From Methylorubrum rhodesianum (GTDB taxonomy: Bacteria; Pseudomonadota; Alphaproteobacteria; Rhizobiales; Beijerinckiaceae), in contig NZ_JACHOS010000014.1 of NCBI RefSeq assembly GCF_014199985.1, forward strand, positions 1 to 64,000: a stretch of 64,000 nt of DNA, written 5' to 3'. The position numbers and the translations under genes are program-made. A model generated the notes under the pieces. It saw nothing but the letters and a program-made list of their open reading frames with translations, had not been told where the DNA came from and did not search any database. The stretch's first letter is position 1. Each line of letters begins with the position of its first letter. Positions 1-7,560 of the stretch are shown piece by piece.

Positions 1-33
1 GATCTGCTCTTCGCTGAACCGGCTCTTCTTCAT
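1..33 (-). CDS. IS3-family transposase OrfA, N-terminal 11 codons only (cut by window edge)
   Basis: On the minus strand the first 11 codons read MKKSRFSEEQI, the typical opening of the small helix-turn-helix OrfA of IS3-family (IS407-like) transposases, which binds the element ends. A GGAGAC ribosome binding site lies just upstream of the start codon at 33. The rest of the gene is outside the window, so neither intactness nor the downstream OrfB can be judged. Confidence 0.7.
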   Translation of the reverse strand, partial: MKKSRFSEEQI

Positions 34-95
34 CGTCCGTCTCCTCATCGACGGACCCTAGCTTCAGAACGAGGGCAGGCCAGGGGGCAAGGTCA
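1..95 (-). mobile_element. Terminal part of an IS3-family insertion sequence
   Basis: The OrfA start (33) is preceded by about 60 bases in which a TGACCTTGCCCCCTG-like end (reading leftward from 95) resembles the TG-starting inverted repeats of IS3 elements. The outer boundary near 95 is inferred from that resemblance. The opposite end and the target duplication are not in the window. The element is next to an integrase gene, which fits an island margin. Confidence 0.5.
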
Positions 96-283
96 GGCAG
101 CACAAACAATACCGGCATCCCATTCGACCCATAAGCTTGAGGGGAAACTCGGCAAAGTGACCAGCCAGTGAGTGAGATCAGCATCGCGCTGCACGTCAGC
201 TTCGGACGGTTCGGCATTCCGGCCGAGAACGAATGGCGCGAGCCGAAGCTCGACCCATTCGGAAGGAACGGCAGTTGGAACGC

Positions 284-1786
284 TCACAGGCTCGACTCCT
301 TGCGGGAGGAGCGCGCAGTCTGCTCCGGCGCGCTTGCCGCGGGATGAACGAACTGCCCCGGCCGAACGAGGGGAGGGGGCGGGCCGGCAGCGGCCGCACG
401 GCACGGCATGGCATCCGACCTGAAGGATACAAGGGCGCAGGCGATGCTCGAAGCGACCGGAGCGGCAGCGTCCAATGCAGCCTTGTCCTGCACGTGGGCG
501 TAGACGAGCGTCGAACGGGGATTCTTGTGTCCGAGGATCGCTCCGATCAGCCGCAAACTAAGGCCGGCGGACACGGCGCTCGAGCCGAGGGTATGCCGCA
601 GCAGATGCGGAAAGAGTTCGTCGAGACCTGCGAGGCGTTTGAGTAGCGGCAGAATACGCTTGGTGCCGGTGTAGTGGCCGATGCCGTGCTCCGCAGGGAA
701 GACGTACCTGGAGGCCGGCCTGCCACGGACCTTCGGCGTTTTCCTCCAGATTTCCATGAGAAGCTTGAGTGCCTCGGGGGTCAGTGGGCGCTCCGGTATG
801 CTCTTCGAGCGCTTGAGCACGATCTGGTTCCTTTCGAAGTCCACCTCGTCCCAGAGCAGACCAGCCCCCTCTTCACGCCTCAGGCCGGTCAGCAGCCAAA
901 GCCGGATCTGGTCGGGGCCTTTGGGATTGACCCCATGCAACTGCTCTGCATCGTCCAGCGCTTTGCCTAGCCGCTTGATCATGGCCAGGGTCAGATAGCT
1001 CTTTCTCTCACCGTCAACCTTGGAAACCCTCGCAGTCCGCACCGGGTTGGACACCATGAGTCCGCGCTCGACCGCGAAGCTACAGACCGACGAGAAGTCG
1101 CGGATGACCTTCCTGGCGGCGCCCACCCCCCCGCAGACCTCAGACCGCCTGCCAGCGGAGTCTCCCCCGCCCGCCTTGCACTCGCCTCCTTCGGACCCGG
1201 AGCTCCTCTGCCCGGCCTTGCCCTTCCTGTCCCGCTTGCGGTCCTTTCCAACCCCGGTCGCAGTTACGCCTTCGGACACCTTTTTGAAGAGCGTCTCGAC
1301 ATCCTTCTCCGTCAGATTGCAGAGATTCAGCTTCCCGAGGATGGGGACTACGTGGTTGCGAAGGCGGCCCATCGTGTAGCGCTTCGTCTTCTCTCCGAAG
1401 GGCTGCCCCTGCCGCTTACCTGTCCGGCAGTACAATCCCTCATTCTCGTAAAGGTCGATCAGTTCCGATACGAGCGACGAGTTTCGGAGCTTCCGGCGTT
1501 CCTTCGCCGGGTCTTTTCCGTCCGCTGCGAGCCCACGCTTGATCCGGGCCTCGTTCCGAGCGTCTTCGACACGCATGGTCCCGGCATCGCCAAGCTTGAG
1601 CTTGTCGAGCTTTGCGGTTCGACCTCGTCCCACACGATACTGGACATAGAAGGCCTTCACGCCCGAAGGCTGGACGCGCAGTCCGAAGCCCGGTTGATCC
1701 AGATCCCAGACGAAGTAGCTCGAAGGCCGCGCCTTGGCCTTGTCGACGACTGCTCTTGTCAGCCGCACTGAGTTCCCGCGCTTCAT
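284..1786 (-). CDS. Tyrosine recombinase (genomic-island integrase)
   Basis: A 500-residue site-specific recombinase of the P4-type integrase family. An arm-binding N-terminal domain (about 1-100, with WDLDQPGFGLRVQPSG) is followed by a core-binding domain and a C-terminal catalytic domain. The catalytic set is visible: Arg303 (GLRREE), His394-x-x-Arg397 (HLLRHT), His420 (GHKN) and the nucleophile Tyr429 (TLVYAHV). Residues about 175-222 are a Gly/Ser/Lys-rich stretch not normal for the family, and about 60 Ala/Pro-rich residues follow the catalytic domain. The ATG at 1786 is chosen because GAGGAG lies 7 bases upstream; an ATG at 1792 is possible. The gene lies 160 bases from a tRNA-Gly 3' fragment, its probable attachment site. 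Confidence 0.85.
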   Translation of the reverse strand: MKRGNSVRLTRAVVDKAKARPSSYFVWDLDQPGFGLRVQPSGVKAFYVQYRVGRGRTAKLDKLKLGDAGTMRVEDARNEARIKRGLAADGKDPAKERRKLRNSSLVSELIDLYENEGLYCRTGKRQGQPFGEKTKRYTMGRLRNHVVPILGKLNLCNLTEKDVETLFKKVSEGVTATGVGKDRKRDRKGKAGQRSSGSEGGECKAGGGDSAGRRSEVCGGVGAARKVIRDFSSVCSFAVERGLMVSNPVRTARVSKVDGERKSYLTLAMIKRLGKALDDAEQLHGVNPKGPDQIRLWLLTGLRREEGAGLLWDEVDFERNQIVLKRSKSIPERPLTPEALKLLMEIWRKTPKVRGRPASRYVFPAEHGIGHYTGTKRILPLLKRLAGLDELFPHLLRHTLGSSAVSAGLSLRLIGAILGHKNPRSTLVYAHVQDKAALDAAAPVASSIACALVSFRSDAMPCRAAAAGPPPPLVRPGQFVHPAASAPEQTARSSRKESSL

Positions 1787-1890
1787 CCGCATGCTCCTCG
1801 GGCTGCACCCAGGCTTCACGCTTTCTGAAACGCAGGGCCATGCAATGAAAGCTAATGCAACAATTCTGTCAACCCAATCAATCACTTAGG

Positions 1891-1940
1891 TCACACAATG
1901 ACACGCAGTGACACACCAGGAAACGCAATGAAACGGAATG
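1891..1940 (+). repeat. Five tandem 10-bp repeats beside the attachment site
   Basis: Five consecutive decamers (TCACACAATG, ACACGCAGTG, ACACACCAGG, AAACGCAATG, AAACGGAATG) share the pattern AMACGCAATG with a period of one helical turn. They end four bases before the tRNA-Gly fragment and lie between it and the integrase. Their position fits integrase arm-type sites or a recombination directionality factor site; this role is inferred. Confidence 0.55.
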
Positions 1941-1944
1941 TCCC

Positions 1945-1993
1945 AACCTTGCCAAGGTTGGGGTCGAGGGTTCGAATCCCTTCGCCCGCTCCA
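1945..1993 (+). other. attachment site: 3' fragment of tRNA-Gly (GCC)
   Basis: The segment begins at the anticodon stem (CCTTGCCAAGG, with GCC in the loop), continues through the variable region and T-arm (GGGTTCGAATCCC) and ends in the acceptor 3' strand and CCA. It matches the 3' two-thirds of a bacterial tRNA-Gly(GCC). There is no matching 5' half, D-arm or acceptor 5' strand upstream, so it is not a functional tRNA gene. Such a duplicate is left when an integrase recombines into the 3' end of a tRNA gene. Because the fragment is on the plus strand, the island lies to the left and original chromosome resumes at about 1994. Confidence 0.85.
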
Positions 1994-2024
1994 GTTTCTT
2001 CATAAAAACTGACCGACCTACGAG

Positions 2025-2050
2025 AAGCCGCCCTTGGGCGGCTTTCGTCG
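2025..2050 (+). terminator. Probable Rho-independent terminator of the original tRNA-Gly gene
   Basis: AAGCCGCCC and GGGCGGCTT pair around a TT loop, followed by the loosely T-containing run TCGTCGTTCT. It sits 32 bases after the tRNA 3' end, where the ancestral tRNA-Gly transcript would have ended. Confidence 0.6.
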
Positions 2051-2261
2051 TTCTGGCCGCCGTAACGCGCTGTCGGGGCGGTGTTAACGGTTCGTTAGCC
2101 AAACAATTCCTAACGTCCGGCCGGTGCAGGAAGGCCGGGCATGCTCGAACATCGCAGAACGCGCTCGGCCGGATCGGTGGCGGCCATGGCGCCGGCCGAT
2201 TGCACCCGCCGCGCCGCAGAGGCCGCAGGCCCCTCGCACATCCTGAGAAGGCGCCGGGTCG

Positions 2262-3527
2262 ATGCGAACCGCGCCGCTTGATCCCACGCCCGGGGCGGAT
2301 GCCCCCGCGCTCGCCGCGCCTCCGGGCGCGCTGCCCGTGCAGGAGACCCTGCGCCGGCTGGAGCAGGAATTCGCGCGCGTCCTCGCTTCCGGGCCAGACG
2401 CGGCTGGGGACGCGGAGGCGGCGGCCGGACCGGTCTACGTCACCCGGCCGTTCCTGCCGCCTCTCGAAGAGTTCGAACCGCTGCTGCGCCAGATCTGGCA
2501 GACACGAATCCTGACCAATGGCGGCCCGTTCCACCAGGAGCTGGAAGCGCGGCTGAGCGGTCATCTCGGCGTGCCGCAGGTCGCCCTGTTCAACAACGCG
2601 ACGACCGCGCTGATCATGGCCCTGCGGGCGCTCGATCTTACGGGCGAGGTGATCACGACGCCCTATTCCTTCGTGGCGACGTCGCACGCCCTTCTCTGGA
2701 GCGGCCTCACACCGGTGTTCGTGGACATCGACCCGGTGACCCTCAACCTCGACCCCGCCCGGATCGAGGCCGCGATCACCCCGCGCACCAGCGCGATCCT
2801 GCCGGTCCACTGCTACGGCCAGCCCTGCGATGTCGACGCCATCGCGGAGATCGCCGACCGGCACGGGCTCAAGGTGATCTACGACGCCGCCCACGCCTTC
2901 GGCGTCCGCCATCGCGGCGCGAGCGTGCTGAACCACGGCGACCTGTCGGTGCTGAGCTTCCACGCCACCAAGGTGTTCAACACCTTCGAGGGCGGTGCCA
3001 TCGTCTGTGCCGATCCGGCGATGAAGGACCGGATCGACAAGCTCAAGAATTTCGGCTTCGACGACGAGACCTCGGTCATCGGCGTGGGCCTGAACGGCAA
3101 GATGAGCGAGCTGAATGCCGCGCTCGGCCTCGTCCAGCTTCGGCATATCGACACGGTGCTGGCGCGGCGACAGGCGATCGATGCGACCTACCGCCATGGA
3201 TTGCGCGACATTCCCGGCATCCGCTGTCTCGACCGCGCGGGGGAGGGGACGGCCAACTACGCCTATTTCCCGATCCTGGTCGGTCCCGATTATCCGATCG
3301 GCCGCGAGGCGCTCTACGATGCGCTCAAGCGCGACGGCATTCATCCGCGGCGCTACTTCCACCCCCTGATCTCCGACCACCCGATGTACCGGACGCTGCC
3401 GAGCGCCCGACGCGAGGATCTGCCCGTGGCCGCCATGGCCGCCGACCGGGTGCTGTGCCTGCCGATCTATCCCGATCTCGACCCTGCCACCGTGGCCCGG
3501 ATCGTCCGGCGGATCGCGCAGCCCTGA
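2262..3527 (+). CDS. DegT/DnrJ/EryC1-family PLP-dependent sugar aminotransferase
   Basis: A 421-residue protein of the sugar-aminotransferase family (fold-type I), which makes amino sugars for surface polysaccharides or secondary metabolites by transferring an amino group to a nucleotide-linked keto-sugar. Family features seen are the substrate-side motif ILTNGGPFHQELE, the PLP-phosphate region NNATTALIMAL, Asp in YDAAHAFG and the Schiff-base lysine in SFHATKVFNTFEGG. The first about 60 residues (Ala/Pro-rich) extend beyond the usual family start, so translation might start later than 2262. No glycosyltransferase or sugar dehydratase is next to it, and the substrate is unknown. Confidence 0.85.
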   Translation: MRTAPLDPTPGADAPALAAPPGALPVQETLRRLEQEFARVLASGPDAAGDAEAAAGPVYVTRPFLPPLEEFEPLLRQIWQTRILTNGGPFHQELEARLSGHLGVPQVALFNNATTALIMALRALDLTGEVITTPYSFVATSHALLWSGLTPVFVDIDPVTLNLDPARIEAAITPRTSAILPVHCYGQPCDVDAIAEIADRHGLKVIYDAAHAFGVRHRGASVLNHGDLSVLSFHATKVFNTFEGGAIVCADPAMKDRIDKLKNFGFDDETSVIGVGLNGKMSELNAALGLVQLRHIDTVLARRQAIDATYRHGLRDIPGIRCLDRAGEGTANYAYFPILVGPDYPIGREALYDALKRDGIHPRRYFHPLISDHPMYRTLPSARREDLPVAAMAADRVLCLPIYPDLDPATVARIVRRIAQP

Positions 3528-4052
3528 AGCCGCCCGTCACGGCCGCGATCGTACGGCCGTCCTCCGCTCCCGCTCTCGGCCGCTTCCGGTTCGCTCCGGA
3601 CGAGCGGCCTCGCCGGGCCGCCCGGAAGCCGGGACCGGCCATTGATCGAGGCGCCGACGAAGAGCCTCGCGCCGACCGCACCGCCTCAGCTTGACGGCAA
3701 CCGTATCCGACCGGGGCGCCCCCAAGATACGATGTCGGGTCTCGGCGCTCGCGCCTCATACCGATGCCCCAGCAAATATCGAAATGTCGGAAACCATACC
3801 GAGCGGCGGACCGGCTTACATCGCGTCGCATCGATGCTTAAACTGCCCTCTAGTTTCCGTGTCACCCACGTGCTCCCTTCGATCGTGCCGGTCCAGCGGA
3901 CGATCGGCGAGGGCACGGTGGGGAGGCCGCTTCGCCCGTTTTCACGGCGGCTCGGGCCTCTCACGTTTCGGGAGCGCGCCCAACCGAGCCGGCCCGGCGG
4001 TGCGACGCACTTAGGCGATGGATGAGCTGGCCGATCGGGCGGGACGGGCGCA
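3528..4052. other. Gene-free stretch of about 525 bases
   Basis: No reading frame here looks like protein: open frames on both strands are Arg/Pro/Ser-rich and antisense-like. The middle (about 3730-3860) is somewhat less GC-rich and may hold the promoter of the Crp/Fnr gene at 4053. No hairpin or RNA gene was recognised. Confidence 0.5.
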
Positions 4053-4811
4053 ATGGGCACAATGAAGGTCGTGCCGGGCGGCGGAACGGCGATGAGCGGA
4101 CCCGTCCTGCGCAAGCTGCAAGGGTTCGGCCGGTTGGACGATGCGGATGCGGCGGCCCTGGCGATGCTCGAGGCGGGAACGCGTCCGGTCCCGGCCGGCG
4201 CGGACCTGATCTGTGAAGGCGATCGGCCGGAGGGCATGATCGCGGTGATCGAGGGCTTCGCCTGCCGCTACAGGCTGCGGGAGAACGGGGCGCGCCAGAT
4301 CATGGCCTACCTCGTCCCGGGAGATATCTGCGACTTCGACAGCTCGGTCCTCAACCGGATCGATCACGCCGTCGGCACGCTCTCCAACTGCCGCGTCGCG
4401 CGGGTCGCCCCCGAGGCCGGCCGGGATCTGCGTTCGCGCCCCGCCCTGGCCCGCAGCCTTCGCACGGCCGCACTCGTCGACGAGGCGATCCTGCGCGAGT
4501 GGATCATGAATCTCGGTCGACGCTCCGCCGTGGAGCGCCTGGCCCACCTCTTCTGCGAATTGCTCGTGCGCCTGCGGGCCGTGGGGCTGACCTTCGGGAA
4601 CAGCTACGATCTGCCGATCACGCAGCTCGACCTCGCCGACACCACCGGCATGACCAGCGTGCACGTGAACCGTTCGCTGGGCGAACTCAAGCGCGCGGGG
4701 CTGATCGAGCGCACCGGCAGGCGCCTGACCCTGTGCGACCTGCCGCGCCTCATGGACATGGCTGAATTCCGGCCGAACTACCTGCATCGCGAGAGGCCGG
4801 AAGCGGCCTGA
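4053..4811 (+). CDS. Crp/Fnr-family transcriptional regulator
   Basis: A 252-residue protein with an N-terminal cyclic-nucleotide-binding-like beta barrel (about 25-140; GADLICEGDRPEGMIAVIEG and YLVPGDICDFDS) and a C-terminal winged helix (about 165-235; ITQLDLADTTGMTSVHVNRSL). It lacks the Cys cluster of oxygen-sensing Fnr and lacks the E-x2-S-R recognition-helix pattern of Fnr/FixK, so its operator is probably different. The first ATG at 4053 has GGGACGGG upstream; starts at 4062 or 4092 are possible. It stands alone, and its effector cannot be told from the sequence. Confidence 0.85.
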   Translation: MGTMKVVPGGGTAMSGPVLRKLQGFGRLDDADAAALAMLEAGTRPVPAGADLICEGDRPEGMIAVIEGFACRYRLRENGARQIMAYLVPGDICDFDSSVLNRIDHAVGTLSNCRVARVAPEAGRDLRSRPALARSLRTAALVDEAILREWIMNLGRRSAVERLAHLFCELLVRLRAVGLTFGNSYDLPITQLDLADTTGMTSVHVNRSLGELKRAGLIERTGRRLTLCDLPRLMDMAEFRPNYLHRERPEAA

Positions 4812-4858
4812 GGTCGGAACCGTCCGGATCGGGCGGTCCCGGCCGCGGGCAAACCGGC

Positions 4859-5137
4859 TCAGCGGTCGCGTGTCTTCGTGGTGCGCGAATCCTGGTTCTT
4901 GTTGCCCTCCGCAGCGGGGGAGGCTCCCGGTACGCCCGTATTCCCGGAGCCGCCGCCCATTTCCCCGGCCTTCATGGCGTCGCCCTTCCGCATCTCGCCC
5001 GCCGTTCCAGCGCGAGATGAGCCCGCGGGGACGGATGGTTTCGAAGCGTCCTGGCCGGACGTTTGCTGTGCGGTGGCCGCACCGGGACCCGCGACCAGAA
5101 GAAGTGAGGCAAAACAGACGGCGTGGACTTTTCGCAT
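4859..5137 (-). CDS. Small secreted hypothetical protein
   Basis: A 92-residue protein with a signal peptide (MRKVHAVCFASLLLVAGPGA, cleavage probably after ATA) and a low-complexity mature part rich in Gly, Ser, Lys and Asp. The start at 5137 is preceded by CGGGAGA; an upstream in-frame start would place 19 extra residues before the signal peptide. No domain is recognised. It is probably periplasmic. It faces the Crp/Fnr gene tail to tail. Confidence 0.6.
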   Translation of the reverse strand: MRKVHAVCFASLLLVAGPGAATAQQTSGQDASKPSVPAGSSRAGTAGEMRKGDAMKAGEMGGGSGNTGVPGASPAAEGNKNQDSRTTKTRDR

Positions 5138-5300
5138 GAATGATCTCCCGAGCAAGACACAGTCGCAAAACGCCGCCGCCAAATGATGTTTCAAACTGAA
5201 ATCATCGAACCGATTTAATATTGTCTTATATCAATACGAAGCTCGGACTGTCTGAAGACACGCAAAACCTCACCGGCGGCTGCGAGGTGGCCGGTATCGA

Positions 5301-5336
5301 GCCGGCGCCCAAGCCGGCGCCCAAGCCGGCGAAGGA
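5301..5336 (+). repeat. 12-bp tandem repeat (about 2.7 copies)
   Basis: Two identical copies of GCCGGCGCCCAA followed by a partial third. On the plus strand one frame reads PAPKPAPKPAKE, as in proline/lysine linkers. That frame would need a TTG start at 5221 and has no recognisable domain, so it is not called as a gene; it may be the remnant of one. Confidence 0.5.
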
Positions 5337-5416
5337 ACGGCTCGACATCCCCTGGCGTTCACCGTCGGACCTTGGCCGGAGCGTTCGCCCGGCCGGCAGG
5401 AGACAGGAGACGTTGG

Positions 5417-5680
5417 ATGATGAGGATCGGAACCCGCACGGCGCTGGCTCTGATCGCCTTCTCGGCCGCCGGTACGACCAGCGTGCGGGCCGGCGAGGAG
5501 GAGCAGGCCGCTCTCTGCCGCGATGACGTCATGCGGCTGTGCCTGACATCGATCCCCGACCGCGGCCGCATCGTCAGTTGCATGAAGGCGCAGCGGGCGA
5601 GCCTCAGCCCCGGCTGCCGGGCCGCCTTCGACGAGGGAATGACCGCCTCGGCCGGGCGGCGCTCCGCGAGCCTCCGCTGA
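5417..5680 (+). CDS. Secreted cysteine-rich-repeat protein
   Basis: An 87-residue protein with a signal peptide (about 1-25, ending SVRA) and one module with four cysteines (34, 42, 55, 67) in the spacing C-x7-C-x12-C-x11-C. This matches the Golgi-type Cys-rich repeat (PF00839) seen in small exported alphaproteobacterial proteins. Two disulfides in the periplasm are likely. The ATG at 5417 follows CAGGAGACG. Function is unknown. Confidence 0.65.
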   Translation: MMRIGTRTALALIAFSAAGTTSVRAGEEEQAALCRDDVMRLCLTSIPDRGRIVSCMKAQRASLSPGCRAAFDEGMTASAGRRSASLR

Positions 5681-5804
5681 CGGCCGAAGCGCGACGACTC
5701 AACGTCGACATCCCCTCTTCAGACCGGTCGTCGCGCGCGCAGCGCGACCGGGCGGCGCCGGGACGGCACCCGCCACCGCTCAACGACAGGAGATACGCCT
5801 TCCG

Positions 5805-6254
5805 ATGACCCGTTCCATTCTTCCGCTCGTTCTGGTGGCCGGTCTGACGGTCCCCGCCTTCAGCCAAACCGCAGCCGCGGTCGAGGGTCCCCCGATGCTG
5901 CTGCACGGCAACTATTGCGGACCCGGCAACAACGCGCCGGCGGCCCCCGTCGATGCGCTGGACGCGGCCTGCGCCCGCCACGATGCCTGCACCCCGGACG
6001 GTGCGCTCGCCCCGAAAGCCTGCAACCTGCGCCTCCAGGTCGATGCCGAGCGCGTGGCCGACGATCCGCGTCAGCCGACCGACCTGCGGATGCTGGCCGG
6101 GCTCGTCGCCTCGGGCGCGGCGATGATGCCGTCTGCCCCATCGGCCGGGCCGCGCGTCCGCGCGGTTGCCCCCGCTGCTGCCCCCGCGGCGGTCGACGTG
6201 CCGACCCAGCCCGAAACCGACACGGGCCCCGAGACGGACCTGCCGCCCGAATAA
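5805..6254 (+). CDS. Secreted phospholipase A2-like protein
   Basis: A 149-residue protein with a signal peptide (about 1-25) followed by a calcium-loop-like YCGPGN (37-42) and an active-site-helix-like CARHDAC (56-62) with the His59-Asp60 pair of phospholipase A2. These two motifs are in the right order but closely spaced. After about residue 90 the chain becomes Ala/Pro-rich (PAAAPAAVDVPTQPE), a probable linker or wall-spanning tail. If active it would hydrolyse the sn-2 ester of phospholipids outside the cytoplasm, which needs Ca2+. It is downstream of the Cys-rich secreted protein on the same strand and may share a transcript with it. Confidence 0.6.
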   Translation: MTRSILPLVLVAGLTVPAFSQTAAAVEGPPMLLHGNYCGPGNNAPAAPVDALDAACARHDACTPDGALAPKACNLRLQVDAERVADDPRQPTDLRMLAGLVASGAAMMPSAPSAGPRVRAVAPAAAPAAVDVPTQPETDTGPETDLPPE

Positions 6255-6296
6255 GGGGCCAGAGGGGACGTCCGTGTTCGCTCTTTCGCGAGGCGG

Positions 6297-6545
6297 ATGG
6301 ATCAGGGCTTCCAGGTCCTGATGCGGGTGATCCTGCTGAGGGAGACGGACGCGGAGGCCCTGATCCGCGAGAGCGACCTCTCCGACATCGTGGCACGGTT
6401 CGGGGTATCCCGGCCGCATGTCCGCGACATGCTGGCCACGGCCGAGGCGAGCGGCCTCCTCGCGCGGGGCGGCCGCGGCCGGAAGCATCTCAGCCCGACG
6501 CCCCGCGGCCTGATCGGACGGCCCGCGGGCGTTTCAGGAGGCCTG
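6297..6545 (+). pseudogene. Remnant of a transcriptional regulator: helix-turn-helix segment only
   Basis: An ATG-started frame gives about 80 credible residues with a winged-helix pattern (ESDLSDIVARFGVSRPHVRDM, then ASGLLARGG). After TPRGL the frame turns into Arg-rich antisense-like sequence up to 6719. It looks like the C-terminal DNA-binding part of a larger regulator whose N-terminus is missing. A stop codon 45 bases upstream in the same frame confirms nothing more is encoded. Whether the stub is translated is unknown. Confidence 0.45.
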
Positions 6546-6775
6546 CTGCGAGCGGTTGGCCGTCGCATTGCGCGTCGCCAGCGCCTGAGCCTCGGCCTCG
6601 GCGAGCGCCGCGTCGGGCGGAGCCGAGGTCGAGACCCGGCCCGGCGCCGTTCCGAAGGGATCGGGCGCGATTCACGCGGGCGGCGATGCATCGCCCTCAT
6701 CGCCCCGCGAGAGGAGTGAAGCAGCCCGTGCTCTTCGCTCGGCGCGGCTCGGCGCGACGACTTGATCGTCTCCGC

Positions 6776-6789
6776 TTGATCCACCTCAT
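6776..6789 (+). promoter_or_regulatory. Imperfect FixK/FNR box upstream of hsp20
   Basis: TTGATCCACCTCAT matches TTGA-N6-TCAA except for the last base, and its first 13 bases are identical to the perfect box at 10837. It ends 70 bases before the Hsp20 start. Confidence 0.5.
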
Positions 6790-6859
6790 CGCCAGGACGG
6801 CGCGCGGACCGCAGACTCCCCCGAGCGGCGGGAAGCAGCCGCCTGACGGGAGATGATCC

Positions 6860-7330
6860 ATGAATCTCAAATCGCTCCTCACGCTCGGCCACCGCTCTCC
6901 CTCGACCGATCCGGGCGCCACGCCGCTCCCCTCGTATCATCTCGCGGAGTCCATGCTCGGCGATCTCCGCCTCGGATTCCCGCTCTTCCAGGGCGGCGCG
7001 GTGCCGCGCATGGATGTCGTCGAGAAGGACGGAAAGGTCGAGATCACCGCCGAGCTGCCGGGGCTCACGCGTGACGACGTCAAGGTCGAGCTCGCCGACG
7101 ACACCCTCGTCATCAGCGGCGAGAAGCGGCAGGAGAAGGAGCAGACGGAGGGCGCGCGCAAGGTCACGGAACGCAGTTACGGCGCCTTCGTGCGCAGCCT
7201 GGAACTGCCCGCCGGCATCAACGCCGAGGAAATCCAGGCCAGCATGGACAAGGGCATTCTGACGGTGACGCTGCCCAAGGGCGCGCTGACCCCGCCCGAG
7301 CCGAAGCGCATCGATATCAAGGCGCCCTGA
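6860..7330 (+). CDS. Hsp20/alpha-crystallin small heat-shock protein
   Basis: A 156-residue cytoplasmic chaperone holding unfolded proteins without ATP. The alpha-crystallin domain spans about 50-150, with the conserved ELPGLTRDDVKVEL, LVISGEKRQEKE, RSYGAFVRSLELP and the end motif MDKGILTVTLPK. The C-terminal I-x-I-type anchor is represented by RIDIKA. GGGAGATGATCC before the ATG is a good ribosome binding site. The gene opens the stress cluster and has an imperfect FixK box 70 bases upstream, which suggests induction under low oxygen in addition to heat. Confidence 0.92.
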   Translation: MNLKSLLTLGHRSPSTDPGATPLPSYHLAESMLGDLRLGFPLFQGGAVPRMDVVEKDGKVEITAELPGLTRDDVKVELADDTLVISGEKRQEKEQTEGARKVTERSYGAFVRSLELPAGINAEEIQASMDKGILTVTLPKGALTPPEPKRIDIKAP

Positions 7331-7399
7331 GAGCGGCGCGGAGACTCCCTCCGCCGTCCCTCGGCGGCAAGGGCGGCGATCGTCGCCGCGGGTCGGGTT

Positions 7400-7413
7400 T
7401 TGCGCTGGATCAA
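7400..7413 (+). promoter_or_regulatory. FixK/FNR box upstream of the first usp
   Basis: TTGCGCTGGATCAA fits TTGC-N6-TCAA and is followed by GG, exactly as at 10988 and 16244. It ends 147 bases before the universal stress gene at 7561. Confidence 0.7.
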
Positions 7414-7560
7414 GGTCGGTCCCGCCATCGCGCCTAGCCTCGGCTTCCACCGAACGGGGCCTGCGACGCCGGATCCGGCTCGGGCTCCGCCGGCACGAGG
7501 CCGATCCGCCGGCCGCACGGCGCGCGCCAACCGTCAACCTCCTGCGGCAGGAGCTCTCCC

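Noticed and set aside
1945..1993. Complete tRNA gene
   Set aside because: The 5' acceptor strand and D-arm are missing; the preceding bases are the decamer repeats.
1878..3380. Long open frame antisense to the aminotransferase gene
   Set aside because: The composition (Val/Gly/Asp/Arg/His-rich, no domain) is what GC-rich codon bias produces on the opposite strand, and the plus-strand aminotransferase has clear catalytic motifs.
5221..5526. Plus-strand frame from a TTG with PAPK repeats
   Set aside because: No good start or ribosome binding site, overlaps the better-supported secreted protein at 5417 in another frame, and no domain. Only the repeat is reported.
6534..6670. Minus-strand peptide-like frame ending NRSQQAS
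   Set aside because: It looks protein-like over about 40 residues, but a stop lies upstream and no start codon follows it; too short to name.
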